A stretch of DNA of 47,500 bases from assembly GCA_963575745.1 (NCBI GenBank), contig CAUYUJ010017653.1, forward strand, positions 20,001 through 67,500. The letters are read 5' to 3'. This DNA is from Prorocentrum cordatum (Eukaryota > Sar > Dinophyceae > Prorocentrales > Prorocentraceae). A program made the translations under genes and the position numbers. The notes beneath the pieces were generated by a model. That model ran no database searches and was not told the origin of the DNA. It saw nothing but the letters and a program-made list of their open reading frames with translations. Positions 24,501 to 32,173 of the stretch are shown piece after piece; within the stretch, counting starts at the first letter, position 1; each line of letters opens with the position of its first letter.

Positions 24501-27500
24501 AGGGGAGGGAGGAGGAGGAGGAGGAGGAGGAGGAGGAGGGAGGAGGAGGAGGAGGAGGAGGAGAAGGGAAGAGGAGGAGGAGGAGGAGGAGGAGGAGGAC
24601 GAGGAGGAGGAGGATGATGATTTAGACGCTTCACGGTCCCCTTGGGCCTCCTGGGGGGGCCCACGTCGCCGTGGCTGGATTCGTTTCGCCGTCCCGGTCG
24701 GCACGCGCTCCCAGTGGGAGACTCCGTGCGCCGATCCCGGATTGGGGCGGGGACGATGGCAGTGCGCCGCCCTGGATGCGTCGGCCGTGCTGCCGTACGC
24801 CCTCCGCTTCCGAATCCAGTCCGCGCTTGTCTCTGCGGCCGTTCAGGCGCCTTCGCTGCGGGAGGCGCCCCCGCCGCCCCGCCGCGGGGGGGGAGGAAGA
24901 GGAGGAGGAGGAGGAGGAGGAGGAGGAGGAGGAGGAGGAGGAGGAGGAGGAGGAGGTGAAGGAGGGGGGGGGAGGAGAGGGAGGGGGAGAAGAAGAAGAA
25001 GGAGGAGGAGGAGGAGGAGGAGGAGGAGGTCCGCGCGCGTCCCTGCGGTTGCTCATGCGTCTTCGCTGCGGGAAGCGCTCCCCTTGCAAGACGAAACTCT
25101 CCCGAGACGAAGCCAAGAGCAGGACCACATCGGATCGGGAAACATCGGGGCGAACTGAGAGCCGACGGGTCTGGAGGATGCACAGTACACCCTGCGAAAT
25201 GCTTCAGAAATCATGGGTTAAGAAATTCATAGTCTCAGAACTTGAATAAAAACCCAAAATTCCCATTCAAATCTTAGGATTTACATTGAAACGTTAAGAA
25301 TAATCGAGACTCTGGCCGAAAACTTAGGTTTCCTTAAGCATCGTCTAAGGTGTAGGCGCTCGACCACAAGAGACCCTCCACGAGAAACACGACCCTGAGA
25401 CCCCAGGACGTCCACGGGTGTCTGGTGTGGGAACGTCGCGCTTTCCCTAGCAAGACCATGGGAACCCAAGAAACCCAGGGCGCCCTGGAGGCAAGCAGAG
25501 TGCTTCTTGGCATGGGCCCCCCACTGCACGGTCACAAGAACTCCAAGGAGGTGCTCCACGCGGGCCCCGCTCTGAAGAGAGGCCGCGCTTCACCCGTGCC
25601 GCTGCTGGACAATCGGGGGCATTCGGGCGTGTGAGCATACAGTCGGCCCGTATGATCAGGATATGCGGTAAGGATGCAAGGGCCTCGGACGCCAATGTCG
25701 AAGCTTTTCGAGCGGGGCGCGGCCAACCAAAGTGGCCAAGGATGGACCGGGGGGGAAAGGATGCAAGGGTACCCTTGGGAAGGTTGCTCATCCTTACTAT
25801 GCGGGCTGACTGTAGGGCATCTGAGGACTTTGAGAACCTGACATTCGGGAATGTGAAGACGCCCCGATCAACAGCCCGATGGATCTAGTATCGAAGATTT
25901 AGGCATCTGAGGATTTATGTATCTCAGGAATTGGGCATTATTTGGACCCTGTTGGACCTAGCAGTTGGGCATTTCAGCACGCCCCGATCGAGAGCCTGGT
26001 CTTGACGAAGAGCCGCCCTCGATCCGCGAGTGCCTTGCTGCAGCAAAAACCTCTGGCCATGCCGTGTGCGGGAGTCTCAGCAAAGGACAAGTCCTTTTCA
26101 AAGGCAGCAGCCCTCCATCTCAGAGGAGGAGAAGGTACCAATACATCTACCCGTCCCTCACTTTCCACCTTTTCGGCTTCCAGGGAAGTCCTCGCCGTCA
26201 CCGCTGGATCCGCCTAGACATCCGGGTCAGAACGCACCCTGGGAGAGGTCCGAGGAGTAGCGGTACCGGTACCTTCCGGTTCCCCCTCGCTCCGTCGAAG
26301 TGCTGGAAGCTTCTAGCGAATGAGCGCGGCGCCTCGGCAACAACGGCGCCCTGAAGACGTCCGGCTTCGCCATCCAGCCGTGCAACTGTTCGAAGTCTGG
26401 CGGTGCGATGAAGAAAGAACCAACATTTTAACAGTTATGGTGCACATACCATAGAATCAAACTTCTGATAACAGAAACATGAAGAAACAAACAAAACTTT
26501 AACAGTTATAAAGATCCATTCTGAACCAAAGAAATCAAAGGACATTACCATAAACTTTCGGATGTCCGCAGCGATTCCTTGCGTCGGCGCTGGGCCACCA
26601 TCCCCGGCGCGCGGAGCGCCGCCAAAGGGGTCCAGCGCCGGTCCACGGAACCCGCGCGGACCACTGACAGTTTTGATGGCTTTAGAACTTGTCCCCTCAC
26701 GAGGAGAAGGGTCTCCTCGTCCAGGTCGTACTCGGCGTGCCCGTGCAGCAGGAAGTACGCGTCCAGGGCGTCCTGGCTGGGCGTGAACAGCTCGCTCGCC
26801 ATGTCCTGGGGCAGCTCGGTGATGTTGTTGCAGACTGCGAGCAGTCCTCGACGACGGCTTCGCAGGACCAGTCAGCATCGAATCGGCAAATCGGATCAGA
26901 TTGGAATGTGCGTCATTTCGGGCTGCATCGGCACGGAATCGGAACCGAATCGGATCGGCCGCGCAAGGATGCACACCTGCGCCCTGCGAACATCGAACCG
27001 CATCGGATCGCTGGCACATCGGAATCGAAGCAGACCGGGACAGCCGCGGTCGACGTCGAACCAGACCGATCGCATCGGACTGGACACTGCCTCGCCGTTT
27101 TCGTTTCAAAATTTTGCTCTGCTTCTGCAGGCGCCACTCGGCTCGCATAGACTGGCCAGCCCCAGGACGGGGTCCAGGGGACGGACTCTGAGCGAAGAAC
27201 TATGGGCGGCTCGATCTGCTGGAGCCACCAATGCCAGACCAGGTATTTCCGAGCCCCTTCCCCTCGGAGGCGGGCTACTCGTCGTGATCTTGCTATTTTG
27301 TTATTTCCGGTAGCGGTCGTAACCCTGGGGGGGAGAGTTGGGGCCCCGGGTAACGGTAGGGGTGCGGGGCAATCGCCATAATAGGCGCGCGAGTGCCAGC
27401 ATGGGGGGGGCGGGTCCGCCCACCCCCCCCCCCCCGCCTGAATACGATCGTTACTGTTACCTGGGGTGGAGGGGCTTTGCCAGGGTAACGACCGTCACGC

Positions 27501-27568
27501 GCCAAAGGATAAAAAAACGCCGACCCTGTTGGCATGTGGAGGACGCGTCGTCCTCGTCGTCGTCGTCC

Positions 27569-27600
<32 letters not shown>

Positions 27601-28001
27601 GTCATCATCGTCGACGTCGTCGTCGTCGACGTCGTCGTCGTCATCGTCGTCGACGTCGCCGTCGTCGTCCTCCGCGTCATCGTCGTCGTCGTCCTCGTCG
27701 TCGTCCTCGAGGTCGTCATCGTCGTCCTCGTCGTCGTCCTCATCGTCGTCCTCGTCGCCGTCGCCGTCGCCACTCCCCGTTGACTCCATGAGTCCTTCTC
27801 CTCCAACATGCAAGCCGAGCTAACAAGGACGGACGCTGTGATCGAGTCGAAGGGCAGCCCCTTCCCTTTGAGCAGTGCCCCGCCTTGGGGGTGGGGTCCA
27901 CGGCGGGGCCACGGGGCGTGTCCCAGGGGAGGTCCTGGTGGCGGGGAGGGTCCCGGGGGGTCCCTGGGAGGTTACCGCCCCTCCAGGGAATCCTGGGGCG
28001 C

Positions 28002-28054
<53 letters not shown>

Positions 28055-30951
28055 CCGTCGTCATGGTCGTCGTCGTCGCTCAGGGTCGCGGCAGCACTGG
28101 CCGCACGACCTCTCCACTTCGCCGGCCCAACGGGCCAAGGGCGTGCTAAGATCTCCGGTCAATTCGCGCGCGCGCGGGGCCGCCCCTGGTGGTCCGGCAA
28201 GTCCCGGCAAGGCCCCGGCAAGTCCCGGCAAGATATCCCGGCAGTCCCGGCAAGGTCCCAGCAAGGTCCTGGGCAGGTCCAGGCCGGGTCCCCAGCAGGC
28301 TCCCAAGCGCGTTCAATGAGCGCAGCGGCCTCCAAGATAGCTCAACATGGCCCGAGACGGCCCAGGAGCGATCCCAAACGACAGAGATGGCGTACAGACA
28401 GCCCAAACCAAAGCGCCTGCAAGACGCTCCCAGATGCCTTCAAGAGACCTCCCAAGAGGGCCCACAGAGGCAGAAATAGAAATTAGTGATTTTGTTATGT
28501 TCCAAGTGCTCTAAGACGGCTTAAGAGGCTTCCAGGATCGCCCCAGCACAGCCCAAGAAGCCTCCAAGAGAGCCCAAAACGGCCCCAGAGGGCCCCAAGA
28601 CAGCCCCAGAGGCTTCCAAGATGGCCCAAGAGGCTCCCAAGACGGCTCCAAGAGCAGGCCCACCCGAACGGACATTTCGAGCTCTACGCGCAGAGAGGTT
28701 CCATGGATGCCCCCAAGAAGCCGCAAAGAAGCCCCCAAGATGGCCCCGAGAGGCCCCAAGAGGCCCCAGATGCCCCAAGAGACCCCCACGAGATCCCCAC
28801 GAGATCCTCAAAAATCCCCCAAGCGGCGCACTGCCGACAACCACTCGGCCAGTCGACCGCGGTGCGCAATATGGGCCGGAGGAATGAGCGAAGCGATTAA
28901 ATTACCTCCATCCTGTTTACCGTTCCCGGATGGATCTGGGTTATAGAGGCGGCCCCCACAAGTTGCATGCTTCGAGGAGTCTCCGACGCTGTTTTTCTGA
29001 TCGGGCAGTCCCTCTCCGTCGAACTCGCCGAGCTGGTAGAAGAAGGGCTGCCTGCACAGGACGGGGCCGTGAGCCTCCAGGCGCAGCTGGCGCTTCAGAG
29101 GAGTCGGGAGCACCTGGAAGACCTCCACGTCCTGCTCGCGGACCTTGTGCTTGGCGAGGAACTTGTACTTGCGGATGAACACCGCTATCCTGCTCGACAG
29201 CTCTCCCGATATCTTCTTGTCCAGCAGGTAGCGGGTGATGTAGTCGAGCTGCGTGTACCGGTGGTTGTTGTGCTGCCTGAGGTGGGTCATGGCGCTGGTG
29301 ATGCCGCTCACGAACGAGGAGAAAATCAAGAGAGCACTGACCACGACAACGATCACGAAGACACGTTCCCCCGTATTCCGCGGAACAATCTCCATAGATG
29401 CTGGCGTAAATCCGCCACCATACCCCGTGGCACATTGAGGCGCGACTGAATGCACATCTTGTCACACGCATCGCCGCCCCACATTCCCCAGTCTCCCGTG
29501 GCGCCCCGTCGTTTCCAAGCCGGCCCAGGCAGGCACATCAAGGCTACCGGGTAGGGCCCCAGATGTAGACTCAGCTCGTCTCAAGACGAGCACAACAGCC
29601 CCTCAGGCGCGCCAAATAGGTCCCAAGACGCCTTGAAGAGGCCAATAATCAGTTAAGACGCTCTCCAGGAGGCCCTCGGTAGGCCAAACACATCGACATC
29701 CTTATAGGTGTTTCATTGTTCTTTGCTTCCCACGCCTCTGGCCCAAGATCGGCCCACTTGCGGTCTTCGAAAACCTGAAACGGCATACTGGGAGCCCCAA
29801 AAGGGCCCATAGACAGCCCAGAAGAGCCCTAAGAGAGCCCCAAGCTGGCCCAAGGCCTCCAGAGGGTCTCAAGACAGGCTGAGATGGCCCCAAGCTGGCC
29901 TCACGTCGGCCCTAAGGGACCCCCCCGAGTGCCAATAGGCCCCAAAGACGGCCCACGAGCGCCCCAAGATGACCAAGAGGGCCCCAAGGGACCCCCAAGA
30001 CTGCCTCAAACGATCCCAAGGCAGCTCCAAGACGGCCCAAAGCAAGCCCTACGAGAGCTCCTCAAGAAGTGAAGGCGAGAGGTGTCACACGTGACAGGCT
30101 TCCTCCTCCTCCCCCTCCTCCTGATAATTTTCGTCATGATGTATCTAATCCACCTGGTCCGCCACTGTCCTCCTCCTCCTCCTCATAATTCTCGTCATGA
30201 TGTGTTTCATCCGGCTCGTCCGCCACTATCCTCCTCCTCCTCCTCCTCCTCCTCCTCCTCCTCCTCCTCCTCCCTCCTCCTCCTCGTCCTCCTCCTCCTC
30301 CTCCGTCTCCGCCTCCTCATCCTCCTCCCTCCTCCTCCTCCTCCTCCTCCTCCTCCTCCTCCTCCTCCTCCTCTCCTCCTCCTCATCTTCCTCCTCCTCC
30401 TCCTCTCCTCCTCCTCCTCCTCCTCCCTCCTCCTCCTCCTCCTCCCTCCTCCTCCCCCTCCTCCTCCTCCTCCTCCTCCTCCTCCTCCTCCTCCTCCTCC
30501 TCCTCCTCCGTCTCCTCCTCCTCCTCCTCCTCTCTCCCTCCTCCTCCTCCTCCTCCTCCTCCTCCTCCTCCTCCTCCTCCTCCTCTCCTCTCCTCCTCCT
30601 CCTCCCCCTCTCCTCCTCCTCCTCCCTCCTCTCTCATCCTCCTCCCCCGTCCTCCTCCTCACTCCTCCTCCTCCTCCCTCCTCCTCATCTCCTCCCTCCT
30701 CCTCCTCCTCCTTCCTCCCTCTCCTCCTCTCCTCTCTCCTCCTCCTCCTCCTCCTCCTCCTCCTCAATCTCCTCTCCTCCTCCTCCTCCTCCTCCTCCTC
30801 CTCCTCCTCCTCATCCTCATCCTCTTCCTCCTCCTCCTCCTCCTCCTCCTCCTCCTCCTCCTTTCCCTCATCACCACCATCCGGACCTGGGTCTGTGGAC
30901 CCAAACCGCTCCATGAGCCATGCTTTTCCTCATCCTCCTCCTCATCGTCAC

Positions 30952-31024
<73 letters not shown>

Positions 31025-32173
31025 GTCATCATCATCATCATCATCAGCATCATCAGCATCATCATCATCAACATCATCATCATCATCAGCAGCAGCAGCA
31101 ACATCATCATCAGCAGCAGCATCAGCATCAGCATCATCATCATCAGCTGCATCATCACCATCATCATCATCATCATCATCAGCTGCATCATCATCATCAT
31201 CATCATCATCATCAGCATCATCATCATCAGCATCATCATCAGCATCATCATTTTCCCACTCCACCACAGGACAGCCTAACAGGTACGCATGCTGTCCCCG
31301 AGACAGCCGAGGTGTCGCGCATTCCAGTCGTCTGGGCGTTGCTCCGAACGCCCCCGCTCCAAACGTCCCCACATAGAGGATTGAGAAGGAGAAGAGAAAC
31401 AACGACGTGACACAAAATAAGGATGCCTTCAAAATGCATGGGGCTGACATTGAGAACGAGTAGATACATACTGACACGAGGTTGAAACCATGCCACCTGT
31501 TTCGGCGCCCCCGAGCCTAGAAGCACGAGGCGTCATACGTTGCGGCCACCTGAGCACCCCTCGAACTTTGGCAGCCGAGGGTGCTGGGCTGGCACGGGGG
31601 AGGGACTTGCCGCAGGCAGCTGGATTGTGTCAAACTCCAATGCAACGACGTGGTGTAGAAATAAGCCTTGTCACGGCCTTCGTTGTGCAGAGCGTCCACC
31701 CAAGCCAGCTCACCATAATCGCGAAGCGTGTTAGACAAGGAATACCAGATGCAAGCCACAAAATGATTCAGAATAATGATGAACGCTATGGCCTTGCCAA
31801 CCCCGATTGCGGTGCTGAAAGTCTGGGACTGCATGGCGTCGTTCAGGGCGTCGAGCTGCCTGGGCACCTTCATGATCCTGAGCAGGCGAAGCATGCGCGC
31901 GGCCTTGCCGAATCGCACGAGCTTCCCCAGGCGCAGCAACCGGATGGCACCGTTGTCGAGGAAGGAGGCGAGCGTGAACAGCCAGTCGACGGACACGATG
32001 CTTACGTCAAAGAGGAACGTGCCGCGCAGGTATCTCCTGGCGATCTTCGTCAGGCGGACCTCCAGGGCACCCACGTCGTAGTATGCCGAAATGAACGACA
32101 CGCCGATGCCCATCGTCCAGAAGAGCGTGATGGCCAATTCCACATATGCGTAGACCCCTCCAACGCCAATCCG
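18796..32173 (-). CDS. Voltage-gated channel-like protein with C-terminal cNBD-like domain (KCNH/CNG superfamily), partial, at least six exons
   Basis: Six minus-strand exons join in one frame: 32173-31625, 29410-29011, 26846-26716, 21793-21699, 19260-19086 and 18853-18796, about 469 residues without a stop. Domain order is S2, S3, S4 with basic residues about every third position, S5, pore helix, S6, C-linker, cNBD-like fold and a short tail. This is the EAG/HCN/CNG-type membrane channel layout, and the closest style I recognise is the large dinoflagellate family carrying an LHWSLTQ-FTPASME pore segment. The role is probably ion conduction or voltage sensing at a membrane; the ion cannot be named because there is no GYG or GFG filter. 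S1 and the start codon are not found, so the gene is 5'-partial here, and the 3' end is unresolved. Exons B to F are joined through GA-AG introns flanked by direct repeats. The A/B junction has no visible splice signal. Family assignment is firm; ion, ligand and exact exon ends are not. Confidence 0.85.
18854..19085 (-). other. Intron E/F, GA-AG
   Basis: 232 bp, the shortest intron of the gene. On the minus strand it starts GAGACC and ends aaaagcag. The 10-bp repeat AAGCAGGAGA spans both junctions. I see no repeat or element inside. Confidence 0.7.
19086..19260 (-). CDS. Exon E: end of the cNBD-like domain and helix after it
   Basis: 175 nt, one base plus 58 codons. It encodes TSSEFLALSSATFRSVV, then YAQRFLLELHESGTYEQFDL and FHEFDTKQ. 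The LALSSATF..VV stretch resembles the last beta strand and start of the C-helix of the domain, and YAQRF..EL resembles the helix that follows in the dinoflagellate family. The acceptor is strong: a pyrimidine tract (cctctttttcccttctgcag) just before it. The end is placed in AAGCAGGAGA, repeated at exon F. If the intron were retained the frame would read ETG and then stop (TAG, complement of 19076-19074), so an alternative short C-terminus is possible. Confidence 0.8.
20175..20455. repeat. Degenerate GATC/TCACTA repeat
   Basis: Imperfect short units built from TCGATC, CTCACTATCGAC and ATAGATCTC, inside intron D/E. Confidence 0.75.
20960..21162. mobile_element. MITE-like element, GTCGGG family, copy 3 (intronic)
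   Basis: 203 bp. Left end GTCGGGCGTGGCCCCCTACA, right end CCTGTAGAGGTACATACCCG with AC. AT-rich core. Lies in intron D/E. Confidence 0.75.
21490..21692. repeat. GGA array running into GAC array beside exon D
   Basis: GGA units to about 21627, then GACGAC units to 21690, ending a few bases from the splice junction. Confidence 0.9.
21699..21793 (-). CDS. Exon D: middle of the cNBD-like domain
   Basis: 95 nt encoding ETWFFEGKASRTVFCEAALW followed by VRFAHPGRLFC and two bases of an Arg codon. The segment sits where canonical domains carry the phosphate-binding cassette (FGE-AL-R-A), but reads FCEAALWVRFAHPG, so the usual Gly-Glu and Arg ligand contacts are not preserved. The start is set by ACGAGGAGACC shared with exon C, the end by TTCTGCAGGAC shared with exon E; both give GA-AG introns and keep the frame. 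It lies next to GAC and GGA triplet arrays (21490-21690), so the ends are easy to miss in automated gene models. Confidence 0.8.
21838..22219. repeat. Pyrimidine arrays (TCCTTC and TCC)
   Basis: 21838-21960 is TCCTTC/TCCTCC-rich; 22108-22219 is TCC. The sequence between is unassigned. Confidence 0.8.
22645..23262. repeat. Telomere-like CCCTAACA degenerate array
   Basis: ACCCTAACACCCTAACCCTA and many variants, roughly 600 bp, in intron C/D. It resembles telomeric (CCCTAA)n and (CCCTAAA)n but with an extra CA in many units and heavy divergence. Confidence 0.75.
23275..23695. repeat. Inverted minisatellite, head to head
   Basis: The first half (to about 23460) repeats GGAACTCGCACG; the second half repeats CGTGCGAGTTCCGT, its complement. 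Unit about 14-15 bp, centre near 23462. Confidence 0.8.
24217..24277. repeat. GA dinucleotide array
   Basis: Two GA runs separated by GGATATAAAGC. Confidence 0.9.
24448..24615. repeat. GGA array
   Basis: GGA units with minor interruptions, in intron C/D. Confidence 0.9.
24885..25030. repeat. GGA array
   Basis: GGA units with GAAGAA interruptions. The flanks share CGTC/CTTCGCTGCGGGA.GCGC (24855 and 25059), so the array sits between short direct repeats. Confidence 0.85.
25186..25354. mobile_element. MITE-like element, TACACC family, copy 2 (intronic)
   Basis: 169 bp. Matches 5447-5611 along its whole length (shared AATCATGGGTTAAGAAA, TCTTAGGATTTACATTGAAA, GAGACTCTGGCCGAAAACTT). Ends TACACCCTGCGAAATGCTTC and complement of TACACCTTAGACGATGCTTA. 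Confidence 0.75.
25638..25814. mobile_element. MITE-like element, TACAGTC family, copy 1 (intronic)
   Basis: 177 bp. Begins TACAGTCGGCCCGTATGATC, ends with the complement of TACAGTCAGCCCGCATAGTA. Shares TTTTCGAGCGGGGCGCGGCC and GATGCAAGGGTACCCTTGGG with 40903-41072. Confidence 0.75.
26716..26846 (-). CDS. Exon C: first part of the cNBD-like domain
   Basis: 131 nt, beginning with two bases that complete a Gly codon and ending at a codon boundary. It encodes LLAVCNNITELPQD, then FTPSQDALDAYFLLHG and HAEYDLDE. The pattern A..AYFL..G..EY matches the first beta strands of a cyclic-nucleotide-binding fold. The upstream intron ends GTCGAG; the downstream intron starts GAGACC inside ACGAGGAGACC, which is repeated at exon D. 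A canonical-looking GTGAGG donor lies 15 bases further (26700), but its phase does not fit any acceptor I see at exon D, so the GA donor is preferred. Confidence 0.8.
27538..27780. repeat. GTC triplet array
   Basis: GTC units with CTC, ATC and GAC-GTC interruptions, in intron B/C. A second, smaller GTCGCC run lies at 27995-28080. Confidence 0.9.
28185..28285. repeat. GTCCCGGCAAG short repeat
   Basis: About eight imperfect units of TCCCGGCAAG/TCCCAGCAAG. Confidence 0.8.
28505..28815. repeat. CCAAGAGGC/CCAAGACGGC repeat, block 1
   Basis: Imperfect units of CCCCAAGAGGC, CCCAAGACGGC and CTCCAAGA. The same motif recurs at 29560-30070, 43390-43510 and 46083-46320. Confidence 0.75.
29011..29410 (-). 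CDS. Exon B: pore end, S6 and C-linker of the channel
   Basis: Encodes 133 residues plus one base. It opens FTPASMEIVPRNTGER, the stretch after the pore helix, where K+ channels would carry GFG or GYG; neither is present. S6 follows (VFVIVVVVSALLIFSSFVSG, then ITSAMTHLR). The C-linker follows, with YLLDKKIS, RKYKFLAKHK and LRLEAHGPVLCRQPFF. The end is set inside GGACTGC at 29011-29005, which recurs at the start of exon C; the donor is GA. This leaves 13 residues between FF and VC, the spacing I expect for the family. The 5' edge is uncertain: the frame is open upstream to a tcag acceptor at 29446, which would add 11 residues (APQCATGYGGG and one split codon). Confidence 0.85.
29560..30070. 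repeat. CCAAGAGGC/CCAAGACGGC repeat, block 2
   Basis: Diverged units, denser after 29800, inside intron A/B. Confidence 0.65.
30101..30870. repeat. TCC array, about 770 bp
   Basis: TCC/CTC units with CATCC interruptions. A duplicated leader containing ATAATT.TCGTCATGATGT and CGTCCGCCACT/GGTCCGCCACT precedes it at about 30124 and 30183. Confidence 0.95.
30940..31252. repeat. ATC triplet array
   Basis: ATC units with AGC interruptions in the second half. A poly-His/Gln frame on the plus strand is trivial. Confidence 0.95.
31253..31624. other. No feature recognised (end of intron A/B next to exon A)
   Basis: Single-copy sequence between the ATC array and exon A. Nothing resembles a splice signal at its edge. 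Confidence 0.4.
31625..32173 (-). CDS. Exon A: S2-S5 and pore helix of the channel
   Basis: Encodes 183 residues if it begins after the acceptor-like gccag at 32178-32174; a second acceptor (ggag before GGGTC) would start it at 32157. S2 spans about residues 8-32 (VELAITLFWT..SFISAYYD). S3 is about 48-70 (YLRGTFLFDVSIVSVDW). S4 is about 75-101 with spaced basic residues (RLLRLGKLVRFGKAARMLR). S5 is about 121-147, ending in NHFVACIWYSL, and the pore helix is TTSLHWSLTQ. S1 must lie in an earlier exon, not found. The 3' end is placed after CAA because exon B opens with the expected continuation FTPAS, but no GT, GC or GA donor sits there; the frame stays open past it. The plus-strand reading at 31490-32332 is the antisense shadow. 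Confidence 0.85.

Larger units (their letters stand above)
21794..26715 (-). other. Intron C/D, GA-AG
   Basis: 4922 bp, the longest intron seen. It starts GAGACC and ends gcgcacgag, without a pyrimidine tract. ACGAGGAGACC (11 bp) spans both junctions. It carries pyrimidine arrays, a telomere-like array, an inverted minisatellite, purine arrays and two MITE-like elements, listed separately. In 22220-22640, 23700-24210 and 25815-26700 I see no feature. Confidence 0.7.
26847..29010 (-). other. Intron B/C, GA-AG
   Basis: 2164 bp. It starts GACTGC and ends gtcgtcgag, with no pyrimidine tract. GGACTGC (7 bp; 10 of 11 with flanks) spans both junctions. It holds CGGATCGG/CGAATCGG-type degenerate repeats (about 26870-27080), a GTC triplet array and short dispersed repeats. 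Nothing was recognised in 27100-27530. Confidence 0.65.
29411..31624 (-). other. Intron A/B, boundaries unresolved
   Basis: About 2.2 kb. The protein requires joining ..HWSLTQ to FTPASME.., but the bases just inside are TCCAGC at the 5' side and GGCGGA at the 3' side, so neither GT/GC/GA nor AG is present. It contains CCAAGAGGC-type repeats, a 770-bp TCC array and a 310-bp ATC array. Confidence 0.5.

Noticed and set aside
26690-26700. Canonical GTGAGG donor 15 bases past the chosen end of exon C
   Set aside because: Phase does not match any acceptor at exon D, and the 11-bp junction repeat with GA-AG gives a better protein. It remains an alternative if cDNA supports it.
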